Shown here: positions 53,042-61,746 of the stretch, piece by piece
How positions within the stretch are numbered: the stretch's first letter is position 1
Layout of the letters: the number at the start of each line of letters is the position of its first letter
From: Elusimicrobiota bacterium
GTDB taxonomy: Bacteria; Elusimicrobiota; Elusimicrobia; UBA1565; UBA9628
Reading direction: 5' to 3'
Assembly: GCA_003151975.1 (NCBI GenBank)
Contig: PLZD01000054.1
Span: 125,446-189,445 of the forward strand
Length of the DNA: 64,000 nucleotides
Position numbers and translations under genes: made by a program
The notes under the pieces: generated by a model
Told to the model about the DNA's origin: nothing
Database searches by the model: none
Seen by the model: the letters and a program-made list of their open reading frames with translations, nothing else

Positions 53042-55648
53042 GTGAATTCGCTCGTTATGAGCACACTTTTGGCCGCCGTCTTGCTATACCCCTCCCGGGC
53101 GCAAGCACAGATAGGGCCCTCGAATTCCTCCGGGAAGGCGGATTCCGCCTCTCCGGACTCGTCGTCGTTTACTCCCTACTATTCGAATCCGTCCGCCCCG
53201 ACGACGGCCCCGACAGCGGCTCCGACGACCCCTCAGGCGGCCGCTCCGACAGCTCCCAGCCCGGTGCCCGCGCCGCCTTCGGTCTCAATTTCCACCAATT
53301 CCGCCGCCCCCTCCATCTCGAGCTCTACCGTCTCCATCTCAAGCCGAACGGTCGAGACCGCGGGTCCAGCGGTAGTGCCGCGGCCCTGGGTCATCGGCGC
53401 CATCGAGTTCAAAGGAAATAGGAACGTCAAGGCCAGCGTCATCCGCTCCGAGGTCAAGGCGCGCAAAGGCGACCTTTACGACCGGCCCGATCTCGACCGC
53501 GACATCCAGAACATCCAGGGCTTGGGCAACTTCGACCGGGTGGCCGCCGACATCACTTCCTTGGGCCAGCCCATCCCCGAGCACTTCAGCAGGGTCGCCG
53601 GCTCCTCGACGACGGTCAAGCTCACCTTCTATGTCAGCGAGAAGCCGCTGATCAAGAAGATCGTATTCAAAGGAAATAAAAAGCTCTCGCGCGGCACATT
53701 GGGCGACGCCGTCACCTTGAAAGCCAAAGACCCGCTGGACATGGTCAAGCTCAAGGAGGACGAGGACAAGATCATCGCCAAATACAACGAGAAAGGCTTC
53801 CTCGACGCCGCCGTCTTCTCGAAGGTCGAGACCGACACGGGTACGCTGCAGTCGGTGGTCACCTTCAACGTCGAGGAAGGACCCAAATCCAAGATCACCT
53901 GGGTCTGGGCGCACGGGGTCAAGGCCTTCCGCCTCGAGGCCTGGTGGCCGCGCAAGTCCATCCTCAAGCTCATGAAGAACCGCCGCAAGAAGGTCTTCTT
54001 CGAGAAGGACTTGAAGGAGGACATGAAGAAGATTGAGACCTTCTACCTCAACAACGGCTATCTCGACATCGTCGTCTCCACTCCCTCGGTCATGATCAGC
54101 GACGATAAGACCCGCATCTACATCGAGTTCTCCGTGACCGAGGGCCCGCAGTACCGGTTCGGAGAGACTTCCTTCTCGGGCAACCTCGTCTACACGACCA
54201 CCGAGGTGGCCAAAGCCATTCAGTATCACAAGGGAAAGATTTTCAACCAAGAGATCTACGAGGAATCCATCCGCGGCATCCAGGAGCTCTACGCCGAGAA
54301 GGGCCGCCTGCGCGCCCGGGTCTCGCCCGTCAAGACCTTCAACAAAGAGACCAAGCTCATGGACGTGCATTACGGCATCACGGAAGGCGACATCGTCTAC
54401 ATCGACCACGTCGACGTCGAGGGCAACAAGGCCACCAAAACGTACGTTTTGAAGAGAGAGGTGGTGACCAAGCCCGGGGACATGTTCAAGGCCTCCAAGA
54501 TCCGCAAGAGCCGCGAGAAGATCATGAACCTCGGCTTCATCGACGACGTCGACATCGACGTGCAGAGCCCGGGAGACCCCGACAAGGTGGACCTGACCTT
54601 CGACGTGACGGAAGGCAAGCCGGGCGTGCTGACGGCGGGTGCTGCCTACTCGTCGGTCGACGGCATCATCGGGACGCTCTCCCTGCAGCACCAGAATCTC
54701 TTCGGCCGCGCGCAGAGGGCGTCGGCGCAGTGGTCCTTCGGCAAGAAGGTTCAGGACTACACGGTCTCCTGGACCACTCCTTGGATCAAGAACAGCCCGA
54801 CGTCCTTGGGCGTCGACCTCTTCCACACGCGGCGCGTCAACCCGTTCGGCGGCTCGCTGTCCGCTTACGTCGAGACCAACGAGGGCGGCACCGTACGCCT
54901 CGGGCCCCGGTTCCAGGAGGACAAGTACCACCTCAACCTGTCCTACACTTTCTCGCGGATCGGCATCACCAGCATCCAGGACCAATTCATCGGCGGCCCG
55001 CTCTCCCCCGGCACGAGCAACTTCTCGTCGGCCAGCGCGGAGTTCGCTCGCGACACGCGCGACAGCATCTGGGACCCGACCGAGGGCAGCCGCAACGCCG
55101 TCGGCGCCCAGCTCTCCGGCGGACCCCTCGGCGGCGACATCGACTTCTTCAAGCCCACCATCACCGACTCGGTCCACTTCAAGCTCTTCGATGTCGGCGA
55201 ATATCCGTTCGTGCTGACGATGGCCAATCGCGCGTCCTACGTCTCGCAGTTCGGCCAGACCAAGGACGTGCCCGTCTTCTCCCGGTACTACCTCGGCGGC
55301 CAGGATACGATGCGCGGCTACGCGCCGTCGGGCCAGGTGGGATTTCCCACCGGAGGCAAGGTCATGGAAGTCGGCAACATCGAGTTCGGCTTCCCGCTGG
55401 CCCGCGAGCACCGCAAGACCATCGTCAAGATCGTGGCCTTCGTCGACATCGGCACGTCCTGGGACAACATGCGCACGGTCACCTGGGACATCGGCCCCGA
55501 GAACCGCGACATCAAAACGGACGCGGGCATCGGCATCCGCTTCACGACGCCGGCATTCCCAATCCGTCTTGACTGGGGCTACGGCTTCAACCACGTGCGC
55601 GGCGAGAAGCAGTACCAAATTAACTTCGGCCTGGGGAACTTATTCTAA
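53042..55648 (+). CDS. bamA: Outer membrane protein assembly factor BamA
   Basis: This roughly 868-residue Omp85 protein has a signal peptide (cleavage near AQAQ) and then a Pro/Ala/Ser/Thr-rich linker of about 90 residues. Five POTRA domains begin around IGAIEFKGNR, IKKIVFKGNK, KITWVWAHG, RFGETSFSGN and YIDHVDVEGN. A C-terminal 16-strand barrel has the MRGYAPSG motif, equivalent to the conserved VRGF/Y of barrel motif 6. It inserts beta-barrel proteins into the outer membrane. Start is uncertain: GTG 53042 fits the -10 box and ATG 53057 is the alternative. It leads the lipid A operon. Confidence 0.9.
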   Translation: MNSLVMSTLLAAVLLYPSRAQAQIGPSNSSGKADSASPDSSSFTPYYSNPSAPTTAPTAAPTTPQAAAPTAPSPVPAPPSVSISTNSAAPSISSSTVSISSRTVETAGPAVVPRPWVIGAIEFKGNRNVKASVIRSEVKARKGDLYDRPDLDRDIQNIQGLGNFDRVAADITSLGQPIPEHFSRVAGSSTTVKLTFYVSEKPLIKKIVFKGNKKLSRGTLGDAVTLKAKDPLDMVKLKEDEDKIIAKYNEKGFLDAAVFSKVETDTGTLQSVVTFNVEEGPKSKITWVWAHGVKAFRLEAWWPRKSILKLMKNRRKKVFFEKDLKEDMKKIETFYLNNGYLDIVVSTPSVMISDDKTRIYIEFSVTEGPQYRFGETSFSGNLVYTTTEVAKAIQYHKGKIFNQEIYEESIRGIQELYAEKGRLRARVSPVKTFNKETKLMDVHYGITEGDIVYIDHVDVEGNKATKTYVLKREVVTKPGDMFKASKIRKSREKIMNLGFIDDVDIDVQSPGDPDKVDLTFDVTEGKPGVLTAGAAYSSVDGIIGTLSLQHQNLFGRAQRASAQWSFGKKVQDYTVSWTTPWIKNSPTSLGVDLFHTRRVNPFGGSLSAYVETNEGGTVRLGPRFQEDKYHLNLSYTFSRIGITSIQDQFIGGPLSPGTSNFSSASAEFARDTRDSIWDPTEGSRNAVGAQLSGGPLGGDIDFFKPTITDSVHFKLFDVGEYPFVLTMANRASYVSQFGQTKDVPVFSRYYLGGQDTMRGYAPSGQVGFPTGGKVMEVGNIEFGFPLAREHRKTIVKIVAFVDIGTSWDNMRTVTWDIGPENRDIKTDAGIGIRFTTPAFPIRLDWGYGFNHVRGEKQYQINFGLGNLF

Positions 55649-55656
55649 CGGCAAAC

Positions 55657-56562
55657 ATGAACGCTCGAACATCATTGCTGGCGTCCTTGCTGCTTCTCAT
55701 CCTGCGTCCCGCTTTCGGCATCGAGATCGAGACCGTGGAGAAGCGCGAGGAGCGCGGCAACATCGGCTACGTCGACATGCAGAAAGTTTTCAAGGAGTTC
55801 CCCGGCACGGTGCGGGCCAAGGAGAATTTCGAGGATCTCGTGCGCCAAGCCGAGGAGCAGGTCAATCTCCGCAAGGCCGAGGTGCTGCGCCTGCGCAACG
55901 AGCTCTCCGACCTCAAAATCTCGCGCGACGCCGTCTCGAAGATTTTGGTCGTCCTCTCGACTCCGCCTGCCGTCGCCCCTAATCCTTTCGAGTTGGACAA
56001 ACCGGCTCCGGCCCCCACGACCCCTCTGGTGCTGTCTACAACCGCAACGGTCAGCGACAAGCCTTTCTCTCTGCCCGGCCTCGAGAAGCCCTTCGACACG
56101 ACCGCCAAGCCCGAGCCGCTCGTGATCAACATCCCGGGCGTCAGCACGGCGCCGATCGTAGTCCAGCCGCCGTCCCCGGCCGAAACTCCGAAGCCTGCGG
56201 TCGTGCCGGCGGCCGTCGCCAAATCGTCGGGACCCGCCGTAGTCGCCGTGGCCGTCTCGTCGGCGCCCGCCGTCAATCCGGCCTGGGCGGAGCTCGACGC
56301 CAAGGTCGCGCTCAAGACGCGCGAGTTCGCAAAGGCGGACTCCGATTTCAAGGACTACCAGTCGCTTCAAGAAAAGAACCTGCTCGACTTGGAGGGCCGC
56401 CGCACCGAGCTGCTGCTCGGCAAGATCGGCAAGGCGATCCAGGACGTCGCGCATCAGGAAGGCATCAGCGTCGTCGTCGACAAAAGCAACATCGTCTTTG
56501 GCCACGGCGCCGTGGATCTGACGGAAAAAGTGCTCAAGCACTTGCGAGGCACGGGCCAATGA
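55657..56562 (+). CDS. OmpH/Skp family periplasmic chaperone with Pro/Ala-rich insertion
   Basis: This 301-residue protein has a signal peptide (about 1-21) and then the Skp body start IGYVDMQKVFKEFPG, and a first coiled-coil helix to about residue 97. A Pro/Ala/Val/Thr-rich segment (about 98-208) follows where the tentacle tip should be. Next come the return helix (about 209-260) and the final strand SVVVDKSNIVFG. Ordinary Skp is about 160 residues, so the insertion almost doubles it. It lies between bamA and lpxD, the usual skp position, and overlaps lpxD by four bases. Confidence 0.85.
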   Translation: MNARTSLLASLLLLILRPAFGIEIETVEKREERGNIGYVDMQKVFKEFPGTVRAKENFEDLVRQAEEQVNLRKAEVLRLRNELSDLKISRDAVSKILVVLSTPPAVAPNPFELDKPAPAPTTPLVLSTTATVSDKPFSLPGLEKPFDTTAKPEPLVINIPGVSTAPIVVQPPSPAETPKPAVVPAAVAKSSGPAVVAVAVSSAPAVNPAWAELDAKVALKTREFAKADSDFKDYQSLQEKNLLDLEGRRTELLLGKIGKAIQDVAHQEGISVVVDKSNIVFGHGAVDLTEKVLKHLRGTGQ

Positions 56563-57659
56563 CCCATATCATGACGCATAAGATCGCAGCCCTCAACAAA
56601 ACCCTGGCCGAGGTCGCGCGCATCGTGGACGGAAGGCCGCAAGGCGACCCGGCCTTCGTCATCGAGCACCCGGCGACGCTGCACGACGCGGGACCCAAGG
56701 ACATTTCCTTCCTGGGCAACCCGAAGTACGCCGACTCCGCGGCGGCCAGCAACGCCGGCTGCCTACTGCTGCCCGCATCGAAAGCGGACCTCGAGGTTCG
56801 CGCAAAGAACAGGATCATCGTCGACGACCCGCAGTGGGCCTTCTCCCAACTGCTCTCCTTCATCAATGAGAGCCGCCCCAAGGCGCCGGCGATCCACGAC
56901 ACCACCGCCGTCATCCACCACCAGGTCCGCTTTGGCGCCAACGTGGCCGTCGGCGCGCACTCGGTCATCGAGCGCGGCGCGCTGATCGGAGAGGGTACGA
57001 GCATCGGCGCCCAGTGCTTCATCGGCGAGAACGTCAAGATCGGCCGCGGCTGCAAGATCTACCCGCAGGTCGTCATCCGCGAGGAGTGCGTGATCGGCGA
57101 CCGCGTGATCATCAATCCGGGCGTGGTCATCGGCGGCGACGGCTTCGGCTTCTCGCCCGACAAGAAGACGGGCGAGCTGCGCAAGATCCCGCAGCTGGGC
57201 AACGTCGCCATCGGCGACGACGTCGAGATCGGCTCCAATGTCGCCATCGACCGCGCGATGGTCGGCACGACCTCGATCGGCGCCGGAACAAAGATCGACA
57301 ACCTCGTTCAAATCGCCCACGGCGTCAAGGTGGGCCGCAGCTGCATCCTGGTCTCGCAAGTCGGCATCGCGGGCTCCACCGAGCTCGGCAACCACGTCGT
57401 GCTTGGCGGCCAGGTCGGCCTCGTGGGCCACATCAAGATCGGCGACGGCGTGCAGGCCGGAGCCCAGAGCGGCGTCATGGCCGACATACCCAAGGGTACG
57501 ATCGTCTTCGGCTACCCGGCCCGCCCGCACCGCGAATCTTTCAAGCTCCAGGCGCTCTACGGCCGGCTGCCGGAGCTTTTCGACGCGGTTAAATCGATCC
57601 AGAAGAAGCTTGGCCTAGAGACGAAGAGACATCCTGCGGCCGCAACGGAGCCTTCATGA
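56559..57659 (+). CDS. lpxD: UDP-3-O-acyl-glucosamine N-acyltransferase
   Basis: This 366-residue protein has the LpxD N-terminal uridine-binding domain (DAGPKDISFLGNPKY) and a left-handed beta-helix of hexapeptide repeats. The catalytic His254 sits in NLVQIAHGV, and GDGFGFSPD is characteristic of LpxD. It adds the N-linked acyl chain in the third step of lipid A synthesis. ATG 56559 overlaps skp by four bases; a second in-frame ATG four codons later is also possible. Confidence 0.95.
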   Translation: MTHIMTHKIAALNKTLAEVARIVDGRPQGDPAFVIEHPATLHDAGPKDISFLGNPKYADSAAASNAGCLLLPASKADLEVRAKNRIIVDDPQWAFSQLLSFINESRPKAPAIHDTTAVIHHQVRFGANVAVGAHSVIERGALIGEGTSIGAQCFIGENVKIGRGCKIYPQVVIREECVIGDRVIINPGVVIGGDGFGFSPDKKTGELRKIPQLGNVAIGDDVEIGSNVAIDRAMVGTTSIGAGTKIDNLVQIAHGVKVGRSCILVSQVGIAGSTELGNHVVLGGQVGLVGHIKIGDGVQAGAQSGVMADIPKGTIVFGYPARPHRESFKLQALYGRLPELFDAVKSIQKKLGLETKRHPAAATEPS

Positions 57660-58534
57660 ACAAGCACAGCCAGACGACCATCAAGAGCGAGGTCAGCCTC
57701 GAGGGCATAGGCCTGCACACGGGCAATTATTCAAAGATCACCTTCCGCCCGTCGCCCGCCAATACGGGCATCCGGTTCTTCCGCACCGACCTGCCGGACA
57801 GCCCGATGATCCCCGCGCGCCTGCATTTCGTCGTGGCCACGGTGCGCGGCACCAACCTCGGCCTTCACGAGGCCAAGGTGCATACCGTCGAGCACGTGCT
57901 CTCGGCCTGCACGGGCGTGGGCGTCGACAATGTCGACATACTCGTCACCGCCAACGAACCTCCGATCATGGACGGCTCCTCGATGCCCTTCGTGGAGGCC
58001 CTGCTTAAGGCCGGCATTGAGCACTTCGACGAGCCGCCGCGGTGGCTGCACCTGCCGGGCGAGGTGACTTACGAGGACGGCAACGCCAAATACCGCGCCG
58101 TGCCCTCGGACCGCTTCGAGATCAAGGCCACATTGGTCCACAACCACCCGATGATGCCGAAGATGACTTTCGAGTTCGCCTTCGACTCCGACAAATACGT
58201 GTCCGAGGTCGCCAGCGCGCGCACCTTCTGCTTCGAGCACGAAGTGCAGTTCCTGAAATCCCAGGGCTTGGCGCAGGGCGGCTCGCTCGACAACGCGATC
58301 GTCATCGGCAAGGACAAGTTTCACACCAATTCCGAGGGCCTGCGTTTCCCCGACGAGTTCGTCCGCCACAAGACGCTCGATCTCATCGGCGACTTGACGC
58401 TGATCGGGCGGCCTTTGTTCAAGATGCGCGTCGAGGCCGAGTGCCTCGGCCACGCGCACAACATCGAATTTGCCAAGCGCCTGCGCGACGCGGCGCTCAA
58501 GATGCGCAAGAATCCCGTACTGGAGGCAAAATAA
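57656..58534 (+). CDS. lpxC: UDP-3-O-acyl-GlcNAc deacetylase
   Basis: This 292-residue zinc amidase has SLEGIGLHTG at the N-terminus, the HTVEHVLSA motif with the Glu base and His80 zinc ligand, DGSSMPFVEAL, and the later zinc ligands in VRHKTLDLIGDL. It catalyses the committed step of lipid A synthesis. ATGA overlap with lpxD. It is not fused to FabZ, although fabZ follows directly. Confidence 0.95.
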   Translation: MNKHSQTTIKSEVSLEGIGLHTGNYSKITFRPSPANTGIRFFRTDLPDSPMIPARLHFVVATVRGTNLGLHEAKVHTVEHVLSACTGVGVDNVDILVTANEPPIMDGSSMPFVEALLKAGIEHFDEPPRWLHLPGEVTYEDGNAKYRAVPSDRFEIKATLVHNHPMMPKMTFEFAFDSDKYVSEVASARTFCFEHEVQFLKSQGLAQGGSLDNAIVIGKDKFHTNSEGLRFPDEFVRHKTLDLIGDLTLIGRPLFKMRVEAECLGHAHNIEFAKRLRDAALKMRKNPVLEAK

Positions 58535-59049
58535 TGCCCGCAGAAACAGCTCCCGCAGGTTCGACCGGCACCGCCGCAGAAAAACCCCAGATCGACTGGA
58601 ACGCCAAGCCGGTGCGCAGCGTCGACATCATGGGCATCCGCAAGGCCATCCCGCACCGCTATCCTTTCCTCCTCGTCGACAAGCTCGACGTGCTCATCGA
58701 GGACAAGGCCTGCATCGGCACCAAGATGGTGACCGTCAACGAGGAGTTCTTCCAGGGCCACTTCCCGGACCGGCCGATCATGCCTGGCGTGCTCATCGTC
58801 GAGGCGCTGGCGCAGACCGCGGCCGTCATGCTGCTGTCCAAGGGCGGGTTTGAGAACAAGCTGGCCCTCTTCATGGGCATCGACGAGGCCAAATTCCGCG
58901 CGCCCGTGGTGCCCGGCACGGTATTAAAGCTCCAACTCGAAGTTCTGAGGCTCGGCCGCGCCGGCAAGTTCCGCGGCGAGGCCTACGTCGAAGGCAAGCT
59001 CGCCGCCGAGGGCGTCATGACTTTCGCGATGGTGGACAAGCAGCCATGA
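58534..59049 (+). CDS. fabZ: 3-hydroxyacyl-ACP dehydratase FabZ
   Basis: This 171-residue hot-dog enzyme has IPHRYPFLLVDK with the catalytic His and GHFPDRPIMPGVLIVEALAQ with the catalytic Glu. An N-terminal extension of about 25 Ala/Thr-rich residues precedes the usual start. GGAGG lies seven bases before ATG 58534, whose first base is the last base of the lpxC stop. In lipid A operons FabZ balances 3-hydroxyacyl supply between membrane lipids and LpxA/LpxD. Confidence 0.9.
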   Translation: MPAETAPAGSTGTAAEKPQIDWNAKPVRSVDIMGIRKAIPHRYPFLLVDKLDVLIEDKACIGTKMVTVNEEFFQGHFPDRPIMPGVLIVEALAQTAAVMLLSKGGFENKLALFMGIDEAKFRAPVVPGTVLKLQLEVLRLGRAGKFRGEAYVEGKLAAEGVMTFAMVDKQP

Positions 59050-59867
59050 GCACGAAAACAATGAGCCTCGTTCATCCGACCGCCATCATCGATCCCAGCG
59101 CGAAGATCGACCCCTCGGCGTCCGTCGGTCCTTACGCGATCATCGGCGAGGGCTCGAGCATCGGGCCTGGCTGCAAGATCGGCGCCCACGCCGTCGTGGA
59201 GCACGTCGTCATGGGCAAGGACAACAACCTCTTCCCCGGCTGCCACGTCGGCGTCGCCCCGCAGGATTTGAAGTACGCGGGCGAAAAAACACGGCTGGTC
59301 ATGGGCGATAAGAACACGGTGCGCGAGTGCGTGACCTTGAATCGCGGCACGGCCGCCCACGGCGAGACCAAGATCGGCTCCAACTGCCTCTTCATGGCCT
59401 ACTCCCACGTGGGCCACGACTGCCAGCTCGGCGACGGCGTCATCCTCGTCAACTCAGTGGCGCTAGCCGGACACGTCACGATCGGGGACTATTCCGTCAT
59501 CGGCGGCCTGGCCGCCATCCACCAATACCAGACCATCGGCAAGTACTGCATGATCGGCGGCGGCTCGATGCTTAACAAGGACGTCCCCCATTATTGTTTG
59601 TGTCAAGGTTATCCGGCCGTCTTGCGCGGCTTGAACGCATTGGGGATCAAGCGCTCCGGCGTCTCGCGGGAAGTGCTGACCGCGATCAAAGACGCCTACA
59701 AGACCCTCTTCCACGCGGGGCTGCGCCTCGAGGAAGCGGTGGCCGCGCTCCGTTCCGCCCACCCCGGACCCGAAGTCGCCTCGATGCTCGACTTCATCGA
59801 GAAATCCAAGCGCGGCGTCATGCGCCCGGCTTCCGGCCTGCTCGAGGAAGAGGGAGCGGCGATCTGA
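59046..59867 (+). CDS. lpxA: UDP-N-acetylglucosamine O-acyltransferase
   Basis: This 273-residue left-handed beta-helix protein has hexapeptide repeats from the N-terminus, the catalytic His124 in SHVGHDC, IGGLAAIHQYQTIG, and the helical C-terminus. It adds the first 3-O (or 3-N) acyl chain in lipid A synthesis. ATGA overlap with fabZ. Length is near the 262 residues of the E. coli enzyme. Confidence 0.95.
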   Translation: MSTKTMSLVHPTAIIDPSAKIDPSASVGPYAIIGEGSSIGPGCKIGAHAVVEHVVMGKDNNLFPGCHVGVAPQDLKYAGEKTRLVMGDKNTVRECVTLNRGTAAHGETKIGSNCLFMAYSHVGHDCQLGDGVILVNSVALAGHVTIGDYSVIGGLAAIHQYQTIGKYCMIGGGSMLNKDVPHYCLCQGYPAVLRGLNALGIKRSGVSREVLTAIKDAYKTLFHAGLRLEEAVAALRSAHPGPEVASMLDFIEKSKRGVMRPASGLLEEEGAAI

Positions 59868-60703
59868 CCAGCGAAAAGGTCGGTCTCATCGCGGGCTCCG
59901 GGCGTTTCCCCATCATCTTCGCCCAGGAGGCGCGCCGCATGAACGTCGAGGTCGTAGCCCTCGGCATCAAGGGCGTCACCGACGAGTCGCTGGAAAAGCT
60001 CGTAGGCCCGATCCAATACTTCAAGCTCGGCCAGATCGACAAGCCCATCAAGGCGCTCAAGACCGCCGGCATCTCCAAAGCCGTCATGGCCGGCAAGGTC
60101 CAGCACGCGTCGCTCTTTGGCGGCGTCCTGCCGGACCTGCGCGCGGCCAAGCTCCTCGCGCGTCTTTCCGACAAGCGCACCGACACCATCCTCAAGGCCG
60201 TGGCCGAGGAGTTCGCCAAGGACGGCATCGAGCTTCTTTCTTCGGCGACTTATCTTTCGCACTTGCTGGTCACCGCGGGCGTGCTGACCTCGCGCAAGCC
60301 CGACACCGCGGAAATCGCCGACATGCGCCTGGGCTGGTCGGCGGCCAAGGCGGTCGCCGGTTTCGACATCGGCCAGACCGTCGTCGTCGCAGGCGGTGCC
60401 GTGGTGGCCGTCGAGGGAATGGAGGGCACCGACGCGTGCGTGCTGCGCGCCAAGGAGCTCGCTCGCGCGCGCGGCGCCAAGCCGAAACTCTGCGTCGTCA
60501 AGGTCGCCAAGCCCAAGCAGGACCTGCGCTTTGATCTGCCCGTCATCGGCCTCGACAGCCTGGCCGTCTTCAAGGACGCCGGCGTCTCGGCCCTGGCGCT
60601 TGAAGCTGGGTCCACTTTAATTTTCGACCGCGACGAGTTCCTGCGCGGCGCCAACAGCCAGGGCCTGGCCATCGTCGGCCTCTCGCCGGAGGGACCCAAG
60701 TGA
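59864..60703 (+). CDS. lpxI: UDP-2,3-diacylglucosamine pyrophosphatase LpxI, with apparent CTG start
   Basis: This roughly 279-residue protein has VGLIAGSGRFPIIFAQEA at its N-terminus and GQTVVVAGGAVVAVEGMEGTD in the catalytic domain, both LpxI signatures. It cleaves UMP from UDP-2,3-diacylglucosamine to give lipid X, replacing LpxH. No ATG, GTG or TTG lies close upstream in frame. The CTG at 59864 overlaps the lpxA stop as CTGA, has GGGAG seven bases before it, and gives exactly the usual N-terminal length, so I take it as the start. Confidence 0.9.
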   Translation: MTSEKVGLIAGSGRFPIIFAQEARRMNVEVVALGIKGVTDESLEKLVGPIQYFKLGQIDKPIKALKTAGISKAVMAGKVQHASLFGGVLPDLRAAKLLARLSDKRTDTILKAVAEEFAKDGIELLSSATYLSHLLVTAGVLTSRKPDTAEIADMRLGWSAAKAVAGFDIGQTVVVAGGAVVAVEGMEGTDACVLRAKELARARGAKPKLCVVKVAKPKQDLRFDLPVIGLDSLAVFKDAGVSALALEAGSTLIFDRDEFLRGANSQGLAIVGLSPEGPK

Positions 60704-61746
60704 CCCCGACATCGAAAATCCGAGTGGGTGTCGTCGGTGCTGGCCGTATCGGCGGCCATCACGCGCGCATACTCAGCAAGATCCCCGGCGTCGAGCTCGT
60801 CGCCGTCTGCGACACCAACCTCTGGCGCGCGCAACTGGCGGCTTGGCAGTGCAACACGGTGGCGGCCCGCGACTACAAAGACGTGCTCAAGCAGGTCGAC
60901 GCGATGGTCGTGGCGGTGCCCACCCCTCTGCACGCGGAAGTGGGCAAGGAAATCTTAGGCCGAGGAATTCACTGCCTAATCGAGAAGCCCTTGGCCGCCT
61001 CCGTCGAAGAAGCGCGCGAACTGCTGGATCTTTCCGCCGAGAAGAAGGTCGTCCTGCAAGTCGGTCATGTGGAACGCTTCAATCCGGCCGTGCTCGAGGC
61101 CATCCAGCACGTGCGCAACCCCCGCTACATCACCGTCGAGCGCCTGGGGCCCTACGACCCGCGCGTGGCGCACATCGGCGTCGTGCTCGACCTCATGATC
61201 CACGACCTCGACATACTGCTCACGTTGGTCGGCTCCGAGGTCGACTCGCTCGAGGCCGTCGGCGCGCATCTGCTCTCCGAGCACGAGGACATCGCCAACG
61301 TGCGCGTGCGCTTCAAGACGGGCTGCATCGCGGACCTCACCGCCAGCCGCATCTCTCTCGAGAAAAGCCGCAAGCTGCGCGTCTTCCAGCCCGACAGCTA
61401 CATCTCGCTGGACTACGGCAGCTCGGCGCTCAAGATCTACCGCAAGAAAACGGAGCACATCAAAAGCCTCAAGGACATCGAGATCATCCGCCCCAAGCTC
61501 GACACGACCGAGCCGCTCAAGAAGGAACACCTCCACTGGCTCGACTGCATCCGCCACAACCGCAAGCCTTGGCCTTCCGGCGAGCGCGGCGTCGAGGCCC
61601 TCAAGCTCGCTCTCCAGGTATCCGACGAGCTCGAGCGCTACAAGGTCTCTCACTACGCGGGATCGCGCTCCCTCATCCCGGAATGGGCGCATGATTTAAG
61701 CAAGATCGCCAAGACCGTCGGCAAAGACATATTAAAGAGCAACTGA
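60700..61746 (+). CDS. Gfo/Idh/MocA oxidoreductase of the lipid A operon (GnnA candidate)
   Basis: This 348-residue protein has the Rossmann motif VGVVGAGRIGGHHARI, IEKPLAASVEEA, QVGHVERFNPA and MIHDLDILL, all standard for the family. It starts at GTG 60700 (GTGA overlap with lpxI) and lies between lpxI and lpxB. In Acidithiobacillus and Leptospira, GnnA of this family oxidises UDP-GlcNAc at C3 for 2,3-diamino lipid A. The GnnB aminotransferase partner is not in this operon, so the role stays open. Confidence 0.8.
   Translation: MTPTSKIRVGVVGAGRIGGHHARILSKIPGVELVAVCDTNLWRAQLAAWQCNTVAARDYKDVLKQVDAMVVAVPTPLHAEVGKEILGRGIHCLIEKPLAASVEEARELLDLSAEKKVVLQVGHVERFNPAVLEAIQHVRNPRYITVERLGPYDPRVAHIGVVLDLMIHDLDILLTLVGSEVDSLEAVGAHLLSEHEDIANVRVRFKTGCIADLTASRISLEKSRKLRVFQPDSYISLDYGSSALKIYRKKTEHIKSLKDIEIIRPKLDTTEPLKKEHLHWLDCIRHNRKPWPSGERGVEALKLALQVSDELERYKVSHYAGSRSLIPEWAHDLSKIAKTVGKDILKSN

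Noticed and set aside
53339..55618. A 759-codon open frame antisense to bamA
   Set aside because: It lies wholly opposite a clear BamA sequence, has no recognisable motif, and long antisense frames are expected at this GC content.
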